NCBI RefSeq assembly: GCF_040954645.1
Contig: NC_092805.1
Span: 72,711,186 to 72,775,185, forward strand
DNA length: 64,000 bases
Reading direction: 5' to 3'
Origin: Diabrotica undecimpunctata
Lineage: Eukaryota > Arthropoda > Insecta > Coleoptera > Chrysomelidae
This document shows positions 1-11,488 of the stretch, in pieces. The first letter of the stretch is position 1; the number at the start of each line of letters is the position of its first letter. The notes beneath the pieces are model-generated. The model was not told the DNA's origin. It worked only from the letters and a program-made list of their open reading frames with translations, and did not search any database. Position numbers and translations under genes: made by a program.

Positions 1-74
1 GCCCTATTATTGACTCCAACCCATCCAAAACAGTTATATATTTGTTCCAAACGAGTCACAAGTACTTCTTTTTT

Positions 75-76
<2 letters not shown>

Positions 77-139
<63 letters not shown>
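77..139. repeat. (TA)n microsatellite
   Basis: Uninterrupted TA dinucleotide tract. It caps the outer end of the left arm of the large inverted repeat. The matching right arm also stops at a TA tract near 28442. Confidence 0.95.
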
Positions 140-143
<4 letters not shown>

Positions 144-1544
144 CTAAGGCATAAAGTAAACTAAGTCCATGTTAAAATTAAGGTTCAAGTGAGCTCCGTG
201 GTGAAGTGGACACCGATATACAGAGCTTACTTGACCATTCCATAATATTGGCTGTCTCGATTCGTTAACATGTATAGTTTCATAATTTTTAAAAATTTTG
301 TAGAGTCCATAAGTAACCCTGTATCATAAATGTATATCGCTTAGTTCACGTGTATATATTATAGGGGTCGTTAAGATCTTTTTCACTGTATATTGGAACC
401 ATAAGTATATCGGTTTAAGTAAGCTCTGATAGTTTGGCAACTATGCGATTAAGCCGTAAATTTTCAGCGTATATTCTAAACGGTTCATAAGGACTCCTTA
501 GTTCTTATTTTTGTTATCATTCATACGCATTACAGTATGTAATAGATATGTATACTACCAAATACCTGTTTTTGGTAGGTACGTGCTTTTCTAAAAATAG
601 CTATATAGATACAAAAGGATTTCGTTATAATACCAAGTTGGATGTTTTTTTCATAAACATGCGTAATGCGTAAATTTCCTAATGCATTTTGTTAACGTTA
701 GTATGTCTTTATACGTTTTATTTAAGAATCCGATTAATATGAACTTGTTTTATTTCATCCATCTATTGTTTTACGATATCTTGTAGCTTCTTTATTATTT
801 TATTTCTGGTTTTGTTTGTATAGTATATATAATTTTGGATAGGTTATCTTAAAATAAATATTTAAGTGCTAAAATAAATATTTTTGTGTAAAAATGGATA
901 GTAGTCCGCAAAAAAGGGAAGAATGCTTAATTTATCTAGCCAGAATATATCACTTTACCAATATTACATACTTCTGAATGGTAAGGTAATTTAGGGGTAA
1001 TATGTAATCAATATAAGTGGAGTTAGTGTCAAATTTGCAATGATCTTTATAAGTAATAGCTTACTGACTGTACTTTACATGTTCAGTTTAAATAATTAAA
1101 CCTTGTCCCTTCAGAAAAGAGCAATTTAAATGGCAAAGTCAACTAAGAAGGTGTGAAGAATCTTTTACCACCCCACATTCACACAATTTAACCGGTGTTT
1201 GCAGGCAAGAGTCCTCCCGAGGGTTCAGATGGCGAGGATTAGCTTATTTTGTTTGGTATATCTTGCACATGTGTTGATCTGGCCAGTTTTTTCTCGATTT
1301 TAGTCATAATATGGGCTTATATTCGTAAAGTACATGTTGCGAATCTAGATTTTGTTTCTTTTGTTCTTTAGCTACTTATCTTCGGATATTAGGTGTCTTG
1401 GTAGCTACGATATTGTAGAGCTTATGTATGAATGTGAGTCTTAATATCCGCTAAATTTGGATGACTAATTTATAGCTAAATCTACGTGTTAAGTATGTGT
1501 TGGTGTCATTCATACTGGCAAGGTATAATCGGCAGCAGAAGCAT

Positions 1545-2880
1545 AGAATGCAAGCGTTTACGTTTTAAGGGTGGAAGGATGTGCTTCTCATTTTTAGCTG
1601 ACAAGTTTGCGGAGAATATTACTTCTGGTCCTCAGTGTGCCTTTTAGTTTTAAACAAAGTTCTGTGAATGACTAAGTGTAATACAAACTATCTTCAAGGT
1701 ATTTAAAACAAGTTCAGAGTATAAGGATTTCATGACACTATTGGATGTTCAGATTTGTGAAAACGTCTGTGTTGGGGACATTAAAGTAGCACACCTGAGT
1801 TTTTCCGGGGTTTGGCTTAAAAATGATTTATAGTCTATTTGTATTGTGTTTAAAGCATGATTTAGATTTTTCTTCACTTCAGCAACAAACTTTTTTGGTT
1901 GTGCAATAATAGATGCGTCGTATACATAATAAAAGTTTTAGTATTTACTGGTATGGGTTGATGGTTTGTGTACATGTTATGCAGTGTAGGTGCCATTACG
2001 CTACCCTAAAGGAGACCGTTCTTCTGCGTTCTCCATCTGCTATTCTTACCATTGAGAAATACCAAAAATCTTCTGTTGTGTAGGCATGCGCTAGTAAAAC
2101 AAGTAAGTTTATTACCTAAGGAGATATCATATAGATTTTGAAAAAATGCCCTCTTATTTAAGGTGTCGTAAGCTGCAATTTGCTGCTTAGATTGACAAAT
2201 ACCACTCCTTATACCTGATGTCTTTCGTACCCATCTTTGCTGTGTTGGGCAAGATTTAGTATTTGTGACGTACATGATCTTTCCTGTCTATAGCAACTTT
2301 TGTCTTTTAATTTGAGTTTTTCTTCTGTTTTACCTCTTAATAAGTATTTTGTAAAGCTGACAAAATAAATATATTGACCGATGGCTTTTGTGGTCGTTGG
2401 AGTTTTTGCCAAGTTTAAGCAAAGCAACAACTTTGTCTTTGCTTTGTTTGTATGCAGACTTTGGATATCAGTAACTGTTGTATTTTTGGTCCAAATTTTA
2501 TAATAAGCTTTGTGCTCAGATCTTCAGTCAGTGCCGTACTATTCTTCATAAAATACGTAGATAGTGGATCCTAGCTCAACATCGTTAAAAGGTTCCTTCA
2601 GCTGACTGGTTTTGTCCTCTCTCATTTTAAGTTTTTCTTTGCTTCTTTGTCGGCAGAGATAGCACTTTCACATTTATTATGTGATTTTCAGCGATCAGCT
2701 TAATACCAAATACACTATTTTTTGCCCTCTATGTATTTCCTGCACTAGAAATACGTCACATTTGTGCTAAGCGCATATATCTGATAAGGTTAAGTAAAGT
2801 AAAGTGTCTTTATCTCTAGATATGCCCTTAATATTTATAGACATTATTAGAATAATTGATCCTAAAAAGGAACGATTTCA
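1545..2880 (-). pseudogene. Non-LTR retrotransposon ORF2 remnant (endonuclease + RT)
   Basis: On the minus strand, broken frames encode parts of a LINE endonuclease/reverse transcriptase. Near 2800-2850 is an endonuclease-like stretch (SINIKGISRDK, then CDVFLVQE). At about 2340-2430 is an RT domain start (LAKTPTTTKAIGQYI). At 2006-2275 is an RT segment with VFLNGKNSRWRTQKNGL, just before the usual QGS motif. At 1740-1810 is the FKPNPGKTQVC-type thumb motif. Stops and frameshifts separate all pieces, so it is dead. A partial copy in the opposite orientation lies in the right arm at 26270-26890, and further RT scraps lie at 6190-6545 and 7690-8165. Confidence 0.75.
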
Positions 2881-4849
2881 CAAAAATCATATTGGCCGGG
2901 TGATTCTGATTAGCCGATTATTATAGCCGTCTTATTTGTAGTTAAATTTTCGTAAAGGCTTCTCTTTTGGACCCCATAAGAAATGGCTAATTAACTTTTC
3001 ATTAAAAATAATTTTACATACTGTTACTTTTCGACGATATTTCGAATCAGATTTGTATAGTAATAAGTATAGTTAATATGCAGTCTCTTTGTGAAAAGTA
3101 AATGAGTTTGTAATATCGGTCACAACTCATATATGAATGATAAGGACATAAACGGTTAAAATAAGTGCACAGAATTTTAACTAAATATATCGTCGCCATT
3201 GTTCAGGAGATGGATTTATCCCAGAGATTAAAGGTTAAATGTATATTCCAGGTTCTATTTACGTATTTTCATTACTAAGAAAGTATATTTAAAATAAAGG
3301 CCTTAAGATATCTTTAGATTCTATGGAAATTAGAATCTATGGAAATTAGCAAATTAAAAAATACAGACATAATTCGGAATGACAAAATTGAGACAAACAG
3401 TTGTCTCAAGTATTGTTTATATTGTAAAGGTTATCGTCATAGTATAGTCAGAACGCAACAAGGTTCTATTGGCTTTTCTGCTTTTTGTCTCCTCATTCCT
3501 ATTGAAAACTTAGCCACGTAAATAACGTTTTAAAAATATATGTCAATATTTCTGAAGTGCCTTTCCTAAGATAACTTTTTTTAAGCCTAGTTCGTTTGAC
3601 TACATGTAATGGATTTGATAGTTCCCAACAGATAAGTATTGATTGTAGGTTGGATAGCAGTTGGTTGTACAGGCATGTGTTGATAAATATGATGGGTCGG
3701 TAGGTAGTCCCATTATTCCTAAATCTGACCATATGTTACCTCCCCTGTTGATTCGTGGACGTCCTAAGGGCATTTTTTTTCTCGGTGCATTCTCCCAGTT
3801 TAACTTGGCAATGCAGTTACTAGAAAGCCTTTGGATGTAGCCAGCGTAACTTTGACGTTGAGATTTAGTCTCTTGTATGACGTTGCTATCTTTATATATC
3901 TGTTAGACCTTGGTATTAGTTCCGGTTCGGTATTGGTTAGTATTCGGACCTTTGTAAGTTGGAAAATAATTCTGATGGCTTTTCTAGTAATCCTGATCTA
4001 ATTAATACCTAAGTTTTACTTACATTGTTTTGTCAGCGTTCTCGTCACATTTTCAGTCAATAGCATGGTTTAATCACTGTTTTATATATCCTGATTTTAG
4101 GGATTTGTATTAGACTTCTGGATTTAAAAGTGTTATGTGGGTTATATTTACATCAGTTGTCTACCTGAATATTCCATTTTATTTCTTATGAGACAGCGTT
4201 ATCTTCGATACCTAAAACGCTGCCATCTTTCAAAATTATATGGGTTTATTGTTACGTTATGCCCTACTCTACGTCCTCTCTCTTGTATGTTAAAGAAAAT
4301 TTATTTAGTTTTCTCATTACTTACTATCAGACCGTTTTTTACCGCTAATAGCATTATTTTAAAGCATTAATATTTAATCTATGGAATAAATCCGGATAGC
4401 AAATAGATATTTTTCACTTTCTCGGAGAAATAATATTCTAACATACAAAATCCTATTAAATTGCCAAAACCTTTCTTGTATAATATATTTACTTATGAGG
4501 GACAGCAGCAATATCAGTACCATAATAAGGCGTATAGTCCTGGACTGGCTAATCGTTGGATACTTGGAAGCATGAGTGTAGCAGTTTTAATGTTTTCGGG
4601 ACTGCTACCTGGTATCGAGGAGCAGAGATATCAGTACCAAGTTAGTGCATATAGGAATTGTTGCTTGAACTTTATTATTATTAAACAGCACTATATTTCC
4701 TAGTAAAATCGTCATGACTTTACAGTAAGACAACGAACGTTGGTTATGGAAACATCATGTACATACCACCGGATTCCCTAGATCGACATTCAGCAAAATT
4801 CTTTTAATATTGATACGGGAGTAAAAATATAAATATCTGGGAGCTTACA

Positions 4850-5345
4850 TCAACAAAGAATTAGATTCAGACTAAGAAATCAGGGTACGAATAGAAATGG
4901 CAAGGGCAGCGTTCTTAAAATTCAAGCAATTGTTCTGTGACAAAAATCTTAATACTGCGCTGAGACTGAGGTTTGTTGAATGTTACGTCTAGTCTCAACT
5001 ATTATACGAAGTAGAAATATGGACGGTAAAAGCACAAATAGTTAGGAAGCTTCAAGCCTTTGAATTTTAAATATACCGGAGAAGGTTGAGAATTCCATGG
5101 ACTGGCAGGGTCACCAATGAGGAAGTGCTGAGAAGGATGGGTCGAGACAAAAAATTGTTGAGAACAATAAAAGTACGCAGGACTGCATACCTGGGACACA
5201 TACTAAGGAATATAAAGTCTTCTGCAGGCCATCATGTAGGGTAGAGTCGATGGCAAAAAGGGAATAGGTAGAAAGAGGAAGTCATGGCTGCGAAATATTC
5301 GTGACTGGACAAACATGACAGATTCTCGATTTAAATATACAAAAA
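4850..5345 (+). pseudogene. RTE-like LINE 3' fragment (RT C-terminal region)
   Basis: Plus-strand frames with several stops encode the region after the RT core seen in RTE-like insect endonuclease-reverse transcriptases. Visible pieces are an LRLRFVECYV stretch, a LQAFEF piece, a YRRRLRIPWTGRVTNEEVLR stretch (5073-5133), and RTAYLGHIL near 5180-5210. A related fragment in the same orientation lies at 22560-23330. It has no counterpart in the right inverted-repeat arm, so it may be a later insertion in the left arm or a loss from the right. Confidence 0.75.
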
Positions 5346-6189
5346 TTTAATGAACAGCTTACTAAAATAAAAATAACGTCTATTTAAAATGCAATCCATT
5401 AATCGCTCAAGGTACATAGCAGTCCTAGCATCTGCTAATGATATTGATCTTATAAGAAACTCTCTCCCGTCCGCAAACCACATCTTCAACAAAGTGAAGA
5501 GAGCAAGAAAAATATTTCACTTAAAATCAACAAAATAAAAACCAAATACAAGCGAATCAACAGAAGAAAGCAATTCAATACATCTAGATAAAATACTAAA
5601 GTTAACAACTATAATTTCGAAAGTATGGAACACTTTAAATATCTTAGATTAATAATCACGGTTAATAATAATGTCACTAAATAAATACAGAGCATAATTC
5701 ACTTAAGACCTATTTTAATACACGAATGCGAATCATGGACAATGACTAAAACAAATAAGAAAGAACTCCGAATATTTGAAAGAAAAATAATACGAAAACT
5801 TTTTTAACCTCATTATCATATTGTTACAAATCCGTATAGAATAAGAACACATACTAAATAAAGAAAGCTCTTATAAATATATTGTTTAGGAAAATAAATC
5901 GCTTAAGGTAGATCGGACACATGCATAGACGCCAAGATGTCAAACTTGGTTAAAAAACGTAAACTAATTTTTGAAACCAAATTCAGTATTTTGCTTTAAT
6001 CTGTGCCTTCTAAGAATTACAAGGAAAACAGAAGTTGATAAAAATGTTATTGGAGACATGGGGAATCTAAAAATTGCATTCCACAACATATCTCCTTAAC
6101 TAAGCAAAAATCCTTAATGAATTGGTTTCTAGTACTCGTACAGAGTATATTGGAATAAAAGGAAAAAGACAGATAAGAAAGAAGAAAAG

Positions 6190-6545
6190 TGCAAGCATTT
6201 ACGTTTTAAGGGTGAAAGGATGTGCGCCCCATTTTTAGCTGACAAGCTTGCGGAGCATACTATTTTTGGTCCTTAGTTTGCCTTTTAGCTTTAAACAAGA
6301 TTCTGTGATTGACAACGTGCGATATAAACTATCTACAAGGTATTTATAGGAAATTCAGAGTTCAAGGATTTCATCACACTATTGGATGTTCAGTTTTGTG
6401 AAAGCGCCTGTGTTGGGAAAATTGAAGGAGCGCTCCTAAGATTTTCGGGGTTTGGCTTAAAATTAAATCGTAGTTTATTTTTGTTATATTTAAGGCATCT
6501 ATTAGATTTTTTTCCACTGCAGCAACAAAAGTTTTTGGTTGTAAG
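6190..6545 (-). pseudogene. LINE reverse transcriptase scrap
   Basis: Homologous to 1555-1915 in the same orientation, with a shared AAGCATTTACGTTTTAAGGG-like start and shared blocks throughout. Reading the minus strand gives the [16 protein letters not shown] region of the RT thumb. It ends directly at a TA microsatellite. An inverted copy of the same piece is at about 8030-8165. Confidence 0.7.
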
Positions 6546-6546
6546 A

Positions 6547-6657
<111 letters not shown>

Positions 6658-7689
6658 ATCTAGCGGTTAATGTAAGCTCCGTTCTAAAACGGTATTATAC
6701 TAACTCCAGTAGAATATACACCGTGTATATTATTATCTGCGTAGCGCTTTATGTAGACTCCGAGCAACACGTAGGATTAAGTGAACTCTGTAATAGGTTA
6801 AAACATCTTTGGGATCCGTATATATTTTTTCTCGTACACAACTAAACTCTTGCGATGTTGCCAATAATTTGATTAGTCGTAGACTTTCAAATTTTACAGC
6901 AGGTACGTTTTGGAACTTCAAATTTATTCTAATATCAATCAATTTAGTCATCAAGAAATTTCACAAATACTTGGTTAATGTAGTTAAATATTTTACGGTG
7001 GTATTTTATATTACTTGCTTTAATTATTTTTAAACTTAAGTAGTGTCTATTATAAACTTGGAAAAGGCAAGAGTTCATTTTTATTTATTAGTATTTTTTT
7101 AAAATGCGTTGGCACTGAAATATTTATTATATAAACGTACGTTCCGATGTTTCGATTGCTACAGTTTATGACGTATAAAATATTTGTTTCATGAAGTAGT
7201 AAAATTTAAATTATAACAATTTATAAATCATTCTTAAAATTCCAATTTTTTACTGTCTAATTTCAATATTTCGATTTTTAAATGTAGGGAATTCAATATC
7301 CTATATACTATATTTTAGATGCATATAAACACATGGATACACTTATGGCAGATACTAAAAGAAGAAATATTTCGGTACCTTAGGGTAACTTGATTCTCGG
7401 CAACATATCTATTACAATTACATATAATATGTTCGGTCTTTTTGTTTTAAATGCTTTGTTGCTTGTACAAGCTAGGATTATTTTCAACTTTAACTAGTTG
7501 TGTTTTTGTATCTTTCGTTGTCAGTCATATCAAAATTTAATTTTTAATTTAGAAGTAAATGTATACATAATATTCTTTTTTCTGTCACTTGGTTTAAATA
7601 TAGATCATTTATATCCTTATTGCTTATTTATTTGTATTCGTAATACTTATTAACGTACGTAATAACGTACCCGTTTTTGCAAAAAGCAA
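6658..7689. other. AT-rich non-coding sequence
   Basis: No gene seen. The first 150 bases carry several degenerate GTAAGCTCCG / GTGAACTCTG motifs like those next to the TA tracts at 140-520 and 28000-28440. Short open frames in both directions lack codon bias or recognisable motifs. Confidence 0.6.
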
Positions 7690-8165
7690 CAACGGGTACG
7701 AAAGATATCGGGTATCAGGGGTGGTATTTGTCAATCTAAATGTCACTTACGACATATTAAATTAGAGGACATTTCTCCAAAACTGTATGACATCGCCTTA
7801 GATAAAAACATCACTTGTTTTATCCGCGTATATCTACAGAACAGAAGATTTTTCGTATCATTTAATGGTAAGATGAAGAACGCAGATGAATGGTCTCGCT
7901 TGGGGTAGCGTAATGGCACCTACACTGTATTACATTTACACAAATGATTAACCGATACCAGTAGATACTAGGACTTTCATGTAGACGATACATTGCACAA
8001 CCAAAACTATTGTTGCTGAAGTGAAAAAAAAACTAAATGATGCCTTAAATATAATAAAAATAAACTAAGAATTAATTTTAAGCCAAACCCCGAAAAATCT
8101 TAGGAGCGCTCCTTCAATTTGTCTAAGACAGGCGCTTTCACAAAACTGAATATCAAATCTAATAT
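7690..8165 (+). pseudogene. LINE reverse transcriptase scrap
   Basis: Plus-strand broken frames match the minus-strand RT at 1560-2275. They include NGYERYRVSG, an RRF-like segment with MNGLAWGSVMAPTLYYIYTND (the QGS...AP motif with Q changed to W), and a [13 protein letters not shown] thumb stretch. A frameshift follows VDTRTFM, before the expected YADD. It lies in the opposite orientation to the copy at 6190-6545. Confidence 0.75.
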
Positions 8166-8507
8166 AAATCTAATATAATCTATAATCTAATATAAATACC
8201 TTTTTTTTAAACGCATCTACCACGCAGAGGCATTAGCGTATTTAGATTAATGTTATAGTTGATACAAATAGTGTATATACATTAGTTTACAATTAATAAT
8301 AATAATATGTATGTGTATTACAATGTATGTTTTAAATCTTATGAAGAAGTTGACAGTCTTTAAGATAAGAAATTATTCTTTGGGTATCTGTACTTTCTTC
8401 TAGGGCAGTTGGGTGTGCTATATTTGAGTCGTTCACTGTTATATTTAGGACACTGTATTAAAAAATGTTTTACCGTTAGAACACGGTTGCACACTTCACA
8501 AACTGGT

Positions 8508-8970
8508 TTATTTTTGCGCTGTAGTAAATAGTATCACATGCTCTCTTCTGTCTTTTATTTTTGGTTTCCAAAGATGTGGATGTTTGTTGACTTCGTAGAG
8601 CCTTGATGGAGTGTTGTTCCAAGTTTGTTGCCATTTTAGAATTATTTTTTGTTTTAAGTATGGTTTTAAATCGTTTTGTACCAATATGCTACTTTCTTCG
8701 GACATCAGGTTAGTTGGTGCGTTTTTAGCTAGTTTATCTACAACTTCGTTACCTTCAATTCTGACATGAGAAGGCACCCATAAAAAATGAACTTGGATGT
8801 TCTTATTTGAAATGTTTTTCACTCTTTTTTAATAAGAAGTAGAAGGGGGTTGTCACAGTACAATTGAGTCAGTGAGCATAATGAATTTAGAGAATCTGTG
8901 ATTATTATACATCTTCCTTGGTTTTTGTTATGTATTAACGATAGTGCTTTTATGAATTTTACTATAACGA
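8508..8970 (-). pseudogene. LINE RNase H fragment (jockey/I type)
   Basis: The minus-strand frame at 8508-8822 contains VHFLWVPSHVRIEGNEVVDK, the C-terminal signature of the RNase H domain of I/jockey-type LINEs (W-PSH-GI-GNE-AD). Upstream, after a stop at about 8820, another frame gives CIIITDSLNSLCSL, the central TDS region of the same domain. The RT is absent on its 5' side, and the region after the domain runs out at a stop. It is a truncated, dead copy. Confidence 0.8.
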
Positions 8971-9414
8971 AATATAAACAAACCATGAAAATTTGATGAT
9001 TTGAAGGGAAAAAATGTCAAATTAGGCTAGAGCAATAACTGAAACAAAAGAATCAGGTGGGAACAATGTCGAATTAATTTTAAAAATTATAATACCAACA
9101 TAAAAACAAAAATAAAAGAGGCTCTTTGAGAAAGAAAAATAAACACACTTTATTAAAAGCGGTAAAAGTAAAATGCTAAGAAAAAAAATGATTATATAAA
9201 ATGAAGACCTAAAAGTCCGCCGGAGGGTTTGAAACAGATGTGAAAGAGGGCAAAAACCAAATCAAAGAATTGATTGAGATTAAGTACATCCCTAGAGAAG
9301 AATGAATAACATCTCAGATAAATAAACCGAACAACAGAAACTGAGTATAAACTTGTAACTCCAGAAATATCATTAAATTAATTAACGCAAATCGTACGAA
9401 CTGAAATACAAGAA
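8971..9414. other. No gene detected; AT-rich flank of the Polinton
   Basis: A-rich sequence without recognisable coding or repeat signal. Its last six bases abut the target-site duplication. Confidence 0.5.
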
Positions 9415-9420
9415 TCTATC
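9415..9420. repeat. Target-site duplication, left copy (TCTATC)
   Basis: TCTATC directly precedes the first base of the left terminal inverted repeat. The same six bases directly follow the right terminus at 21765-21770. Six bases is the Polinton-typical duplication length. Confidence 0.93.
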
Positions 9421-10224
9421 AGTAGATAGATAGGGTTCCTTCTGGAGCGGAAGTGACGTCACACGTCGATCGTCAAGCGTACGTATCCTCATGGGTCAAG
9501 GCCACGCCCCCCTCGTGACGTAGGAACGAGTCTAGGGTCTCGAGGCCACGCCCCTCGACCAATGGTGACGTAGGAACGTACCTCGTGTCTCTAGACCACT
9601 CCCCTCGGCCAATGATGGCGTAGGAACGTCCCCCCATGTCTTGCTGACCAATGGTGGACGTCCTCGTGACGTCGGAACGTGTCATCGACCAATGGCAGCA
9701 TAGCAGCGTCAGTGGTGGTGGGAATAGCAACACCCCCAGCGACCAATGACAGCTCAGAATTTGAATAAACATCATAGAAATGGCGGTATAGCGATGAGGG
9801 ACCAATGGTGACATAGTAACGCCCTCCTCATGACGTCGGAACGTGTCGTCGACCAATGACAGCATAGCAGCGTCAGTGGTGGGAATATCAGGCCAATGGT
9901 GGCATAGTAACGCCCTCCTCGTGACGTCGGAACGTGTCGTCGGCCAATGACAGCATAGCAGCGTCAGTGGTGGGAATAGCAGGCCAATGGTGGCATAGGA
10001 ACGTCCCCCAATGTCTTGCTGACCAATGGAGGACGTCCTCGTGACGTCGGAACGTGTCGTCGACCAATGACAGCATAGCAGCGTCAGTGGTGGGAATAGC
10101 AGGCCAATGGTGGCATAGGAACGTCCCCCAATGTCTTGCTGACCAATGGTGGACGTCCTCGTGACGTCGGAACGTGTCGTTGACCAATGACAGCATAGCA
10201 GCGTCAGTGGTGGGAATAGCAACA
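9421..10224. repeat. Polinton left terminal inverted repeat (804 bp)
   Basis: Reverse complement of 20964-21764 except for scattered substitutions and a 3-bp insertion near 9712 (GTGGTGGTGGG against GTGGTGGG). It consists of repeated CCAAT-containing and TGACGTC-containing modules, with about 120-bp periodicity in its inner half. Outermost is a perfect CRE palindrome TGACGTCA at 9454-9461. The PLA2 gene runs into it from the inside. Confidence 0.95.
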
Positions 10225-10823
10225 GCGAGGCTTCCGAGAGCTGATAGGCCTGCAAAGATTGGGATTAAAGGTAAAATCCCACCAGATTTTGGTTCAAATG
10301 GAATAATTCTTGGAACACGTACATTTTTCTTCCCACCTACATTCTTAACGGCTGTTCTAGCTGCTGCAAGTGCAAGTAGAGCGGATTTACGCAGATTTGG
10401 TGACGGAGGAGCACGTTTCAATGTTTTGATAATTGGCTGTAACACATGTCGCTTAAATGAACCAACACCTTTACCACGTTTCATACCCATACCCAGTTTT
10501 CGTTTAGCTTTCATTGCTGTAGTAGTTAACCAGGCAGCGGTTTTTTCACCCAAAGATGCGTCTTTTGCTTTAACTCGTTCCCACGCTTTATTTTCCAACA
10601 CCCAATCTGCTTTATGTCGATCTTTCAATGAATTACTTTGGGAATATGCGAGATCGTGATCTCTCGCAGCTCGATCTAACGGATTTATCCCCGGATCTCC
10701 ACGAGCTAGACGTTTCTGTAATTTAGTTCCAGGTCCTAGATATTGGTAACCAGGAGCATGCAATTCAAACGGTAGACTATTGATCAGAGAATTCAACACT
10801 CCTTCACCTTGAACGATCAACAT
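9888..10823 (-). CDS. Phospholipase A2 / pX-like minor virion protein, running into the TIR
   Basis: A 311-aa frame. Residues 18-75 form a parvovirus-VP1-type PLA2 domain: Ca-binding loop YLGPGTKL (28-35), catalytic pair HD (56-57) with Y60 (HDLAY) and D73. In related viruses this enzyme acts on endosomal membranes during entry. Residues 104-200 are very basic (MKAKRKLGMGMKRGKG) and end in a Gly-Ile-Leu-Pro-rich hydrophobic stretch (GGILPLIPIFAGLSALGSLA, 181-200) that resembles adenovirus pX/mu precursors. The start at 10823 puts the first residues directly before the domain. From residue about 201 the frame enters the left inverted repeat and reads its 40-residue repeats until the stop at 9888, so the native C-terminus seems lost or replaced. 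It is divergent from the ATPase gene. Confidence 0.85.
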   Translation of the reverse strand: MLIVQGEGVLNSLINSLPFELHAPGYQYLGPGTKLQKRLARGDPGINPLDRAARDHDLAYSQSNSLKDRHKADWVLENKAWERVKAKDASLGEKTAAWLTTTAMKAKRKLGMGMKRGKGVGSFKRHVLQPIIKTLKRAPPSPNLRKSALLALAAARTAVKNVGGKKNVRVPRIIPFEPKSGGILPLIPIFAGLSALGSLAVAIPTTDAAMLSLVNDTFRRHEDVHHWSARHWGTFLCHHWPAIPTTDAAMLSLVDDTFRRHEDVLHWSARHWGTFLCHHWPAIPTTDAAMLSLADDTFRRHEEGVTMPPLA

Positions 10824-10891
10824 TGAAATGAATCGCTTTTTGAAAAATGTCTTTATATAACCATGTGTACAAAATAAATCTCAATCACAAG
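10824..10891. promoter_or_regulatory. Divergent promoter between PLA2 and ATPase genes
   Basis: Only 23 bp separate the PLA2 start (10823, -) from the first ATPase ATG (10847, +). A TATATAA box (10853-10859) lies inside the first codons of that long ATPase frame. This favours the second ATG at 10892 as the true start, leaving about 68 bp of shared promoter. Inference from sequence only. Confidence 0.5.
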
Positions 10892-11488
10892 ATGAAGGTC
10901 ATTCAACAAGACAAGACACTAGCAGTGGAAAACTTGGATTTTGTCGACAACGTGACAAGAACCAGCAAACATGGTGCATTGCTACCACATTCATTTCGTG
11001 CTATCATATGTGGTCCAAGCGGATGTGGAAAAACTAATGTTATGTTGGCATTACTTTTTGACCTGAATGGCGCTAAATTCAAAAATGTTTACGTTTATTC
11101 AAAGTCGTTGTTTCAGCCCAAGTATCAATTTTTGAAGGAAGTGTTGGAGTCTGTGAAAGAAGTAGGTTATTTTCCATTTAAAGATAATGATGATGTTATA
11201 AGCCCAAGTAAAGCTAAACCAAACTCAATATTCATATTTGATGACGTATCAACGGATCCACAACAAACAATACGTGAATATTACTGTATGGGTAGACATA
11301 AAGACATTGATTGTGCATACCTATGTCAATCATACAGTCGAGCAGGCAAACAACTTTTACGTGATAATGCGAATCTTATTGTATTGTTTAAGCAAGATGA
11401 GCTCAATTTGAAACACGTCTTTGATGACCACGTATCACCTGATATGACATTTGAGCAATTTAAACAATTTTGTTCCGAATGTTGGTAG
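10847..11488 (+). CDS. A32/FtsK-like genome-packaging ATPase, prematurely stopped
   Basis: P-loop ATPase of the kind that pumps DNA into capsids of Polinton-like and large DNA viruses. Walker A GPSGCGKT is at residues 56-63, Walker B SIFIFDDV at 127-134, and the QSYSR sensor-like motif at 161-165. Translation probably starts at Met16 (10892), because a TATA box lies within the longer version. The frame ends in TAG at 11486-11488. However, the same reading frame continues without another stop for 29 codons to a TAG at 11576-11578, and that continuation has the Tyr-Gly and Gly-Arg-Tyr-Arg-Lys-Gly-Phe character expected of the family's C-terminus. I take the first TAG as a nonsense mutation, so this copy would lack its last strand and helix. 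The next gene starts 2 bp after the distal stop. Confidence 0.88.
   Translation: MSLYNHVYKINLNHKMKVIQQDKTLAVENLDFVDNVTRTSKHGALLPHSFRAIICGPSGCGKTNVMLALLFDLNGAKFKNVYVYSKSLFQPKYQFLKEVLESVKEVGYFPFKDNDDVISPSKAKPNSIFIFDDVSTDPQQTIREYYCMGRHKDIDCAYLCQSYSRAGKQLLRDNANLIVLFKQDELNLKHVFDDHVSPDMTFEQFKQFCSECW

Larger units (their letters stand above)
139..5965. repeat. Left arm of large imperfect inverted repeat
   Basis: Block after block of this region reappears in reverse complement, in the same relative order, at 23975-28441. Examples are 139-500 against 27960-28441, 4440-4730 against 24690-24990, and 5400-5960 against 23980-24470. The left arm also carries an RTE-like LINE fragment near 4850-5345 and more LINE RT sequence than the right arm. 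Identity looks high by eye but with many small differences. The arms bracket about 18 kb that includes the Polinton. Apart from the LINE pieces listed separately I see no gene here. Confidence 0.8.

Noticed and set aside
10174..10659. 161-codon plus-strand frame opposite the PLA2/pX gene
   Set aside because: It is antisense to a gene with clear catalytic motifs and has no motif of its own.
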